This document shows positions 16,063 to 23,886 of a stretch of 64,000 nt of DNA, piece after piece (positions within the stretch are counted from its first letter, which is position 1; every line of letters starts with the position of its first letter). Below the pieces are notes generated by a model that was given only the letters and a program-made list of their open reading frames with translations, was not told where the DNA came from and did not search any database. The position numbers and the translations under genes are program-made. This DNA is from Chryseobacterium capnotolerans. GTDB taxonomy: Bacteria; Bacteroidota; Bacteroidia; Flavobacteriales; Weeksellaceae. The stretch is taken from NCBI RefSeq assembly GCF_021278965.1, contig NZ_CP065589.1, positions 501,001 through 565,000 on the forward strand, written 5' to 3'.

Positions 16063-18189
16063 ATGAACAATCATTTTTTTGACTTAATAGAGTACACCAA
16101 CAGAAGTGTTTTCCTGACAGGGAAAGCTGGAACGGGAAAAACAACTTTTCTTAACGATTTTGTAAGACGAACAAAGAAAAAGCATGTAGTAATTGCTCCT
16201 ACGGGAATTGCTGCAATCAATGCAGGTGGAGTCACCATCCATTCTATGTTTGGATTACCCCTGAGAACTTTTCTGCCTACAACGGAAAGGATAGATACCA
16301 GTTTGGCTAATAATATTGCCGATCTGATGCCGCATTTTAAATACCGTAAAGATAAACTTAAGCTTTTAAGAGAGGTTGAGATCATCATTATTGATGAGGT
16401 TTCTATGTTGAGAGCGGATGTGCTGGACATGATGGATTTTTCCTTAAGATTTATCAGAAGAAATAATCAGCGCTTTGGTGGAGTACAGATGCTGTTCATT
16501 GGGGACTTATTTCAGCTTCCGCCAGTAGTTAGAGATGAGCATATCCTTAAAATGTATTATGATTCTCCTTTCTTTTTTGACAGCCATGCCATTAAAGATA
16601 TTCCGATTGTTACGATAGAACTTACCAAGGTTTACAGACAGTCTGACCAGGAGTTTCTTGAAATATTGAATGCAATCCGTGACGGTGATGTAGCTAATAT
16701 CGATTTCGATCATTTGAACAAGAGATACGATCCGGATTTTGATATGGGTAAAGAATCTTACGTTTACCTGTGTTCCCACAATAAGATGGCGGATGAGATC
16801 AATCAGGAAAAGCTTAAAGAAATAAAAGTTGATGCCAAAACCTATGAAGCAAAGCTGGTCGGAGATTTTAAAGAAAATCAGTTTCCTAATGATCAGTTTC
16901 TGGAACTGAAAATAGGTGCTCAGATCATGTTTATCAGAAATGATATTTCCGGAGAAAAGAAATATTTCAATGGAAAGCTTGGTGAAATCATTGGGTTGGA
17001 TGAAGATGAAATCCGTGTTGTTCTGGATGAAAGCGAAAAAGAAATTACTGTAAAAAAAGAAACCTGGGAACAGAAAAAATACTTCCTGGATACGGATAAA
17101 ACCATCAAAGAAGAAGTATTGGGAAGTTTTGAACAGTTTCCGATCAAATTAGCATGGGCTGTTACCATCCATAAAAGTCAGGGACTTACTTTTGATAAAG
17201 TTATTATTGATGCTGGAAAAAGTTTCACCGCTGGTCAGGTATACGTTGCTTTATCACGTTGTAGAACGTTGGAAGGGATTGTTTTGAAATCAAAAATTAC
17301 TCCTGAAGTTATCTTTAAAGACAACAGAATCCTGAGTTTCCATAGCAATACAGTGGCTAACGATCATGTAGAAGCCATTCTGAACCAGGAAAAATACGAT
17401 TACAGCATCAGAAAAGTACTTCGTACCGTTGATTGCATGTGGTTTTTAAATGAAGTGGAGGAGTGGAACAAACTTTCTTCTGCTACTAAGAATATAGACC
17501 GTGTTAAAGCCAATCAGCTTTACCTTCAGTTGAAACACGAAGCTTCCAATCTTGGGAAAATCTTTGAAAAGCTGGAACGTATTATCTTCCAGAAAGTAAA
17601 TAATTTCATTGAGCAGAAAGAACAATGGTCCGAAATTGAAAGCAAATCAAAAGGGGCTGTTAATTTCTTCTTTACTGAAACCAGAAATAAAATTTTCGAT
17701 CCATTGAAAGAGTTTTATGCTGAAATCAAAGGAGCAAAAGGATTGAAGCAATATAATGAAGAAGTAAAGAGCTGGCTGGAGGATATTGAAGAATATCTGA
17801 ACAGTCTAAAAGATATTCACCTTCTTGAAGTAAGGCTTTTGGATGAAAAGAATGATAAGGAAGTCAGTATGAAAATTGCTAAAGTTCCTTCGCAGGTTCT
17901 TACTTTCCAGCTTTTTGAACAAGGAAAAACCATTGGAGAAATTGCGTTGGAAAGAGGATTGGTTAAAGAAACCGTGATAGGGCATCTGGCGAAATTTGCA
18001 GAACAAGGGTTATTGGATATTTCCAGAGTCATTACCTCAGATAAAATCAAAGCTTTTGAAGATGAGTTTTATAAAAATCCGCATGAGACTTTAACAGAGT
18101 GGAAAAATGCTCTGCCAAGTCATTTTGAATTTAATGAAATCAGAATCTTAATCAATCATTACAACTATAAAAAAGAAAAGAATTCCTAG
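16063..18189 (+). CDS. PIF1-like superfamily 1 DNA helicase with C-terminal helix-turn-helix
   Basis: 708 aa. Walker A FLTGKAGTGKTT near residue 20, then APTGIAAINAGGVTIHSMFG, Walker B IIIDEVSMLR, IGDLFQLPPVV, and the C-terminal motif WAVTIHKSQGLTFDKV plus QVYVALSRCR. This is the PIF1/RecD-like SF1B set; such helicases unwind DNA 5'-3' and often handle G-quadruplex or stalled forks. After a long helical linker (about 450-610) comes a helicase-associated HTH (KTIGEIALERGLVKETVIGHLAKF), also found on some RecQ proteins. TTG 16054 is rejected because it lies in the -7 box. Confidence 0.9.
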   Translation: MNNHFFDLIEYTNRSVFLTGKAGTGKTTFLNDFVRRTKKKHVVIAPTGIAAINAGGVTIHSMFGLPLRTFLPTTERIDTSLANNIADLMPHFKYRKDKLKLLREVEIIIIDEVSMLRADVLDMMDFSLRFIRRNNQRFGGVQMLFIGDLFQLPPVVRDEHILKMYYDSPFFFDSHAIKDIPIVTIELTKVYRQSDQEFLEILNAIRDGDVANIDFDHLNKRYDPDFDMGKESYVYLCSHNKMADEINQEKLKEIKVDAKTYEAKLVGDFKENQFPNDQFLELKIGAQIMFIRNDISGEKKYFNGKLGEIIGLDEDEIRVVLDESEKEITVKKETWEQKKYFLDTDKTIKEEVLGSFEQFPIKLAWAVTIHKSQGLTFDKVIIDAGKSFTAGQVYVALSRCRTLEGIVLKSKITPEVIFKDNRILSFHSNTVANDHVEAILNQEKYDYSIRKVLRTVDCMWFLNEVEEWNKLSSATKNIDRVKANQLYLQLKHEASNLGKIFEKLERIIFQKVNNFIEQKEQWSEIESKSKGAVNFFFTETRNKIFDPLKEFYAEIKGAKGLKQYNEEVKSWLEDIEEYLNSLKDIHLLEVRLLDEKNDKEVSMKIAKVPSQVLTFQLFEQGKTIGEIALERGLVKETVIGHLAKFAEQGLLDISRVITSDKIKAFEDEFYKNPHETLTEWKNALPSHFEFNEIRILINHYNYKKEKNS

Positions 18190-18200
18190 GGAATTCTTTT
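18176..18200 (+). terminator. Terminator with the helicase stop codon in its loop
   Basis: AAAAGAATTCC (18176-18186) and GGAATTCTTTT (18190-18200) pair perfectly; the 3-base loop is TAG, the stop codon of the helicase gene. Confidence 0.7.
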
Positions 18201-18240
18201 CTTGCTTTTGAATTATATTAATAGGAGTCAGATGTATCAA

Positions 18241-18573
18241 TTAAGGATACATCGCATTAATAGTATTGATATCTCTGGTGGTAAATCCTGTTCTATTGTA
18301 GGTGAAAGTAGTATTGTTAGCTCTCTTAATCGTTGGTTGTCCATTTTTAGAATAGGAATTTGGGCAGTACATCATTATATGTGTGATCTCCTGACCGTCC
18401 AAGTGACCTGTTTTAAGGTTGGCAGTATTCACTGCTGTAGTTTGGGTTTCGTTTGTAATTTCGTCATTACTTTTACTACACGAAGATGCAATTGCAGCCA
18501 CCAAAAAGGCTCATAATGAAATTTTTTTTGTAAATACTCTCTGAGAAAACAAGTCATTAGTTTTTTTGTTCAT
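18241..18573 (-). pseudogene. Remnant of an astacin-family (M12A) lipoprotein protease
   Basis: Reading from ATG 18573, MNKKTNDLFSQRVFTKKISL is followed by an in-frame TGA (18511-18513), then AFLVAAIASSCSKSNDE, a lipobox region. The body is only about 75 residues and its second half resembles the C-terminal end of astacin proteases: IMMY as the Met-turn, YSKNGQPTI, then TGFTTRDINTINAMYP. The zinc motif HExxHxxGxxH and most of the catalytic domain are absent, so the gene looks internally deleted. The TGA could instead reflect two compensating homopolymer errors (A8 and T5), which would give KKNFIMSLLVAAIASSC. Either way no active protease is made. Confidence 0.65.
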
Positions 18574-18733
18574 GATAAAGATTTTTTCAAATTGTTACAC
18601 GAATATAATAATATTTCTCTTTATTATAAATTAAATGTATTAAAATATCTATATTAATGATATGTTCATAAGTATTATGGTGGTTGTGATGAATTTACTT
18701 TAATTGTGTTGATATTATTGGGATAATTTGTAA

Positions 18734-19472
18734 TTAAAAGTTTTGATAATATTGATAATGAAAATATTGGGCATAATGAAGGTAATAGGGATTTGTTATC
18801 AGGTGATCAATTTCATCAACAAGTGCATTCATTTTTTTTAATCGATCAATTTTGTTTTGTCCTACAGTCTCTATATTAATTTTGTTTTCATCTTCAATTA
18901 CTTGCCTTAAAGACTGTATATAAAGTTTTTTTTGTTTTGAAATATTATAATGATCTAGACTATTTGCCTTTTCCTGATCAAGTGATAACAAAAAAATTAA
19001 ATATTCAGCATATGCCGGAATTCTTTTTTTGTTGATGGCCAAAATAGGTGCCTCCGTAGGCAATATGGCCAAATATTGAATTGATATTAGAGAAAATATG
19101 GATTAATGTACTGCGCTGTTCTGTATATTTTTCAAATCCATTTCGCTGCTTTAAAAAATATGTATATAATGTATAATAATAATCCTGGCCCGCTTCACTT
19201 CCAAATTCTGCACTATTACCAAAACAGAAATAAAATTTGTCTGGATTTTCAGGGAAATCCTGGAAAAACTCAGGATGCTTATCTATCAATTCATTGAAGT
19301 TCTTTTTATTATACTTGATGGTGTCATCTACACTTGTAGTAATCATTACTGTGTCTAATTTTGTATAGTATTTTGAATTAACACTCCTTTTAGATGCATC
19401 TTGCTTCATATTTTTAGGATTACAGCAGATTAAAAATTCTATAGAAAGAAGAACGGTAAACATTTTTTTCAT
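18734..19472 (-). CDS. Hypothetical lipoprotein (apparent frameshift)
   Basis: About 245 aa when repaired. Start MKKMFTVLLSIEFLICC at 19472, a lipoprotein signal with Cys after LIC. Two overlapping frames join if one T is removed from the seven-T run 19024-19030 (A run in the coding strand), giving GGTYFGHQQKRIPAYAEYL. The mature protein is rich in Tyr, Phe, Asn and Lys with no family I recognise. The region is more AT-rich than its neighbours, and it lies next to the astacin remnant, so this 1.3-kb stretch may be an accessory or decaying island. Confidence 0.65.
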
Positions 19473-19798
19473 GGGGTAGTTTATATTCAAATATATTAAT
19501 GAAAAGCGAGAATTCAATTATGAAAATTGATTTTAAAAAGAAGCTATTCTGTTTTGCTTTGTCTGTGAAAGCTTAGCAACTTCTTCTATTATAAAATTTT
19601 GATTATTCAAGCTATACCGGCAATATACTTTTCTCAACAGAGTTTGAATGTTTTTCAATAGTTTTTCCCTGAACTCATCAATAGACCCTATTAATTACAA
19701 AAAGTAACTAATGCAGTTTAGATGTTTTACATTTGTATGGTTTTAATACCACTTAAAAAAAGGAGATCTATATCACCTTTAAAAAATAACATCTCAAT
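19473..19798. other. Gene-free upstream region of the flavin oxidoreductase
   Basis: No ORF. Holds the candidate promoter/operator described at 19695-19735; otherwise nothing recognised. Confidence 0.4.
19695..19735 (+). promoter_or_regulatory. Candidate operator plus -7 box of the luciferase-like gene
   Basis: Inverted repeat TTAC-AAAAA-GTAA (19695-19707) lies about 20 bases upstream of an exact -7 box TACATTTG (19728-19735), where a repressor would cover the -33 region. HxlR-type regulators often use such GTAAC/GTTAC palindromes; that link is inference. Confidence 0.35.
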
Positions 19799-20803
19799 AT
19801 GAAAAATTTTGAAATTTCTGTTTTAGACCTTGCACCGGTAAAGCAAGGGAAAAGCATTCATGATACTTTTCAGGACAGTTTGTCCTTAGCCAATCACGCA
19901 GAAGGTTTAGATTATAAAAGATTCTGGCTGGCTGAACACCACAATATGGAAAGCATTGCCAGTTCTGCAACCTCTGTTTTAATTGGTTTTATTGCCAATG
20001 GAACAAAAAAAATCAGAGTAGGCTCAGGAGGAATTATGTTACCTAATCATAGTTCCCTGATTATTGCAGAGCAATTCGGAACACTGGAATCTCTTTTTCC
20101 AGGAAGAATTGATCTTGGACTTGGACGAGCTCCCGGAACAGACGGATTAACTGCTCAGGCTTTAGGAAGAAATCCTGCCATTATCAATGAGCAGTTTCCA
20201 AGACAGATTTTAGAGCTTCAAAGGTATTTTTCTAAGGACAATGCAGACGCAATGGTTCGGGCTATTCCGGGAGAAGGATTAGATATTCCGCTATATATTT
20301 TAGGATCCAGTACAGACAGCGCATGGCTGGCGGCAGAACTTGGATTGCCGTATGCCTTTGCAGGACATTTTGCTCCCGAACAAATGGAAATGGCTTTTAA
20401 AATTTACAGAGAACATTTTCAGCCTTCAGAATATTCCGATAAACCCTATATTATTGCCTGTGTAAACGGGGTTGCCGCAGAAACTTCGGAAGAAGCTCAT
20501 AAAATGTCAACCACTTTGTTTCAGGCATTCATCAATATTGTGAGAAACGATAGAAAGCCTTTTGCTCCGCCTGTAGATGACATGGATGAGATCTGGTCAC
20601 CGATGGAAAAATCTATGGTTTTACAGAAGTTGAGATATACTTTTATCGGAGATCAAAGTGAAATTCAGGCAAAACTTAAAGATTTCCAGGAAAGATTCAA
20701 TGTAGATGAATTGATGATTAATTCACATATTTACGATCATCAGAAAAGATTAAGATCTTACGAGATTATCAGAGAAGCGGTGAACTCTTTATCCAAAGCG
20801 TAA
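19799..20803 (+). CDS. LLM-class (luciferase-like) flavin-dependent oxidoreductase
   Basis: 334 aa. TIM-barrel luciferase-like monooxygenase: EISVLDLAPVKQG, FWLAEHHNMESIASSATSVLIG, IRVGSGGIMLPNHSSL and FPGRIDLGLGRAPGTD are the hallmark segments of the single-component MsnO8/YhbW group. It uses reduced FMN supplied by another reductase. Substrate unknown. Monocistronic; about 60 bases of leader follow the candidate promoter. Confidence 0.92.
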   Translation: MKNFEISVLDLAPVKQGKSIHDTFQDSLSLANHAEGLDYKRFWLAEHHNMESIASSATSVLIGFIANGTKKIRVGSGGIMLPNHSSLIIAEQFGTLESLFPGRIDLGLGRAPGTDGLTAQALGRNPAIINEQFPRQILELQRYFSKDNADAMVRAIPGEGLDIPLYILGSSTDSAWLAAELGLPYAFAGHFAPEQMEMAFKIYREHFQPSEYSDKPYIIACVNGVAAETSEEAHKMSTTLFQAFINIVRNDRKPFAPPVDDMDEIWSPMEKSMVLQKLRYTFIGDQSEIQAKLKDFQERFNVDELMINSHIYDHQKRLRSYEIIREAVNSLSKA

Positions 20804-20820
20804 TAAACCCCTCATATAAA

Positions 20821-20852
20821 TTGGCAGATGCTTATTTTTATGAGTATCTTTG
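20821..20852 (+). promoter_or_regulatory. Full -33/-7 promoter of ribB
   Basis: TTG (20821-20823), 21 bases, TATCTTTG (20845-20852), 20 bases before ATG 20873. No FMN riboswitch fits in the short leader. Confidence 0.75.
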
Positions 20853-20872
20853 CACACAAATAAAAAGTAAAA

Positions 20873-21994
20873 ATGTCTGATATTAAATTAAATACTATTC
20901 CGGAGGCTATTGAAGACCTTAGAAATGGGAAAATAATCATAGTAGTAGATGATGAAGACAGAGAAAATGAAGGAGATTTTCTTTGCGCAGCAGAACTCAC
21001 AACACCAGAAATTATCAACTTTATGGCACTTCACGGAAGAGGGCTTATCTGTATGCCGCTTCCTGAAAAAAGATGCGATGAGCTAGGCCTTGAAGTAATG
21101 GTAAGCAGAAGCAGCGATCCTAAAGAAACCGCTTTTACCGTGTCAGTTGACCTCCTTGGAAACGGGACTTCTACAGGGATTTCTGCAGGTGACAGAGCAA
21201 AAACGATTTTAGCTTTGATGGATGAAAAATCCAAGCCTACAGACTTCATGAGACCCGGCCACATTTTCCCGCTTCGTGCAAGAAAAGGAGGGGTATTGAA
21301 AAGAGCAGGACATACTGAAGCTGCTATTGATCTTACCCATTTGGCAGGGTTGAAAGAAGGTGGTGTCATCTGTGAAATTATGAACGAAGACGGAACCATG
21401 TCCCGTTTACCTGAACTTCATGCATTTGCTCAGAAACATGATATGAAGATTGTTTCTATTGAAGATTTGATCCACTATCAGCTTAAAAAAGGAAATCTTG
21501 TAGAAAGACTGGAAGAGAAAAAAGTAAAAACACATTACGGTGATTTTGACTTCTATGCATTCAGAGAGACCTCCAACGATCAGATCCACTTTGCATTGAC
21601 AAAAGGTGCCTGGACAGTAGATGAGCCGGTTTTGGTAAGGGTACAGTCTTCAGATTCTTATTTTGATGTATTAACGAGATTAAACAATGGTGAAAAACCT
21701 TTATTGGAAAAAGTAACCAATATGGTGAACGAAGCTGGAAAAGGAGCAATTATTTTCATCAATAACGTTTCCAACTCTGAGAATACCTTAAGAAAACTTC
21801 AGCAGTTCCTGAACTATCAGGATGGGCAGGAGCAGCACCCTACTTTAGCGTACAACTATAGAGATTATGGTATTGGAACGCAGATCTTAAAGAATTTAGG
21901 AATCAATAAGTTTAAAGTAATCACTCAAAACCCTAATATCAAACCTCAGGTTGGAGGATATGATGTAGAAGTTACTGAACTGGTGCAGCTATAA
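20873..21994 (+). CDS. ribB: 3,4-dihydroxy-2-butanone 4-phosphate synthase with a degenerate GTP cyclohydrolase II domain
   Basis: 373 aa. The N-terminal 200 residues are a complete RibB: VVDDEDRENEGDFLCAAE, HGRGLICMPL, TSTGISAGDRAKTI, RPGHIFPLRAR and RAGHTEAAIDL. It makes the four-carbon precursor of riboflavin from ribulose 5-phosphate. The C-terminal half keeps the RibA fold signature (RDYGIGTQIL) but has VRVQSSDSYFDVLTRL near residue 258 where active RibA has VRVHSEC...RCDCG, so all three zinc Cys are missing. It should therefore lack GTP cyclohydrolase II activity and a separate ribA is expected elsewhere. Confidence 0.93.
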   Translation: MSDIKLNTIPEAIEDLRNGKIIIVVDDEDRENEGDFLCAAELTTPEIINFMALHGRGLICMPLPEKRCDELGLEVMVSRSSDPKETAFTVSVDLLGNGTSTGISAGDRAKTILALMDEKSKPTDFMRPGHIFPLRARKGGVLKRAGHTEAAIDLTHLAGLKEGGVICEIMNEDGTMSRLPELHAFAQKHDMKIVSIEDLIHYQLKKGNLVERLEEKKVKTHYGDFDFYAFRETSNDQIHFALTKGAWTVDEPVLVRVQSSDSYFDVLTRLNNGEKPLLEKVTNMVNEAGKGAIIFINNVSNSENTLRKLQQFLNYQDGQEQHPTLAYNYRDYGIGTQILKNLGINKFKVITQNPNIKPQVGGYDVEVTELVQL

Positions 21995-22051
21995 AAAAGA
22001 AGATCAATAGTGGATTTGTTTCACTTTAAATGATTTTTTACCATATAAAAT

Positions 22052-22083
22052 AAAAGGTTTAGGATTTTTCTAAACCTTTTTTT
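22052..22083 (+). terminator. Terminator of ribB
   Basis: AAAAGGTTTAG (22052-22062) and CTAAACCTTTT (22070-22080) pair perfectly, followed by Ts. Confidence 0.8.
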
Positions 22084-22094
22084 ATTTTTAGACC

Positions 22095-22675
22095 ATGACC
22101 GAGTCTTTAGAAAAACATATCCGGGAGTATGTTGATATTTCAGATGAAAAACTGGAAAAGTATTGCAGTGCCTTTATCCATCGGAAAATAAAGAAAAAAG
22201 AATTTTTATTGACGGAAGGCAGTATCTGCGATTTTGAAGGATTTGTAGTGAAAGGCTGCTTTAAGGTTTTTCATACGGATCGAAATGCGGCGGAACAAAT
22301 ATTATATTTTGCCATTGAAAACTGGTGGATCTCCGATATAGATAGTTTTATCAATAGAATTCCATCCAAACTTACCATTCAGGCACTCGAAGACAGTGAG
22401 ATTCTCTTGATTTCAAAAAAGATAAAGAAAAGCTATATATGGAAATGCCGGAGGTGGAAAGACTAATGAGACTCAAATTTCAGAGCTCAATTATTGCCTT
22501 ACAGCGTAGAATTATTGATAATTTAAGTAAATCTTCAGAAGAACGTTATATTGAGTTTTTAAAGAAATATCCCCAAACCGTTCATCGTCTTACCAATATT
22601 CAGATTGCAGCTTATCTAGGGGTAACCCCTGAATCTCTGAGCAGGCTTCGTAAAAAGATTGTAGGAAAAGCATAA
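22095..22675 (+). CDS. Crp/Fnr-family transcriptional regulator (apparent frameshift)
   Basis: 193 aa when repaired. The N-terminal cyclic-nucleotide-binding-like beta barrel (FLLTEGSICDFEGFVVKGCFKVF, AIENWWISDIDSFI) breaks off at SKKIKKSYIWKC. Adding one A to the six-A run 22415-22420 restores SKKDKEKLYMEMPEVERLMRL and continues into the C-terminal winged helix HRLTNIQIAAYLGVTPESLSRLRKKIV. No Cys cluster, so not an oxygen-sensing Fnr. Ligand unknown. The lesion is probably a sequencing error. Confidence 0.85.
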
Positions 22676-22740
22676 AAAATTATTTGATTTTTATCTTAAT
22701 TATCCATAATAACCTCAATATTCTTAATGATTTAAAAAAT

Positions 22741-22774
22741 AAAAGTCACAGCAGGTATTTCTGCTGTGACTTTT
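22741..22774. terminator. Bidirectional terminator between the Crp-like gene and fmt
   Basis: AAAAGTCACAGCAG (22741-22754) and CTGCTGTGACTTTT (22761-22774) are perfect complements around a 6-base loop. Confidence 0.9.
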
Positions 22775-22800
22775 GTATGGTTAAAATTCAATTGTATAAA

Positions 22801-23748
22801 TTACAATAATGTGATTTCATCAAAGTTTCTGAAACCATTCAAAAAGTCTTTTACTGTCATTCGTTTCTTTCCTTCTAATTGAAGTTCCTGTGGAAAATAA
22901 GCTCCGTCCTGAGTGTAAATTTTGAATTCACTTTTTGAAATATCCAATGTTCCGGCAGGCTTACCATGGTTGGAAACTTCAAATTTCCCACCAAATATTT
23001 TTAATCCTTTTTCTTCTTCACCAATTTTCAACGTTGTGAAGGCAGCAGGATACGGAGACATTCCAAGGATAAACTGATGTACCGTTTTTGATGCGGCCGT
23101 CCAATTGATTCGGGTATCTTCCTTAAATATTTTATAAGCATTTTTAGGATGTTCTACCTCTGGTTGTGGCTTTTCTTCAATAGCATTGTCAGCTAATCCA
23201 TCCAGTGTTTTTACCACTAATTTTGACCCCATTTCCATCAGCCTGTCGTGAAGATGTCCCGCATTTTCATCAGGTAAAATTTTAATTTCCTCTTGAAGGA
23301 GAATATTTCCTTCATCAATTTTTTCATTAATGAAGAAAGTGGTTGCTCCTGTTTTCTCCTCACCATTGATGACGGCATAGTTAATAGGTGCAGCTCCTCT
23401 GTAATCCGGAAGAAGTGAAGCATGAAGATTGAAAGTTCCCATTGCAGGCATTTCAAAAAGAACCTTAGGCATCATTCTGAACGCTACTACCACAAAAACA
23501 TCAGCATCAAGCTGTCTAAGTTCCTCTAAGAATTCAGGATTTCTCAATTTTTCAGGTTGAAAAACAGGAATATTATTTTCTGAAGCATATACTTTTACTG
23601 GTGACTGGTTAATTTTCTGACCACGCCCGCTTGCTTTATCTGCTACAGTTACCACACCTACCACCTGATGATGAGATTGATGAATAGCCTCCAAAGAAGT
23701 TTTTGCAAACTCAGGAGTACCTAAAAAAACGACTTTCAATGATTTCAT
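22801..23748 (-). CDS. fmt: Methionyl-tRNA formyltransferase
   Basis: 315 aa. Formylates initiator Met-tRNA using 10-formyl-THF. N-terminal VVFLGTPEFAKTSLE, catalytic FNLHASLLPDYRGAAPINYAV with the Asn and His of the formyltransferase active site, GATTFFINEKIDEGNIL with the catalytic Asp nearby, and a C-terminal OB-like domain. Normal length. About 140 bases separate it from recQ, which is upstream on the same strand. Confidence 0.96.
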   Translation of the reverse strand: MKSLKVVFLGTPEFAKTSLEAIHQSHHQVVGVVTVADKASGRGQKINQSPVKVYASENNIPVFQPEKLRNPEFLEELRQLDADVFVVVAFRMMPKVLFEMPAMGTFNLHASLLPDYRGAAPINYAVINGEEKTGATTFFINEKIDEGNILLQEEIKILPDENAGHLHDRLMEMGSKLVVKTLDGLADNAIEEKPQPEVEHPKNAYKIFKEDTRINWTAASKTVHQFILGMSPYPAAFTTLKIGEEEKGLKIFGGKFEVSNHGKPAGTLDISKSEFKIYTQDGAYFPQELQLEGKKRMTVKDFLNGFRNFDEITLL

Positions 23749-23886
23749 ACTACAAAGATAAGGTTTTGTAGATGATATGCGAAGTTGGTGAGTCTTGATT
23801 CGGAGGAAATTCAGACAATTTAGAGTTCAATGTTTAAAGTTCAAGATTGTTATTATTTCCTCTTATTATTCATTGCTCATTACTTA

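Noticed and set aside
20804..20872. FMN riboswitch before ribB
   Set aside because: Only about 20 bases lie between the promoter and ATG, too short for the conserved RFN fold.
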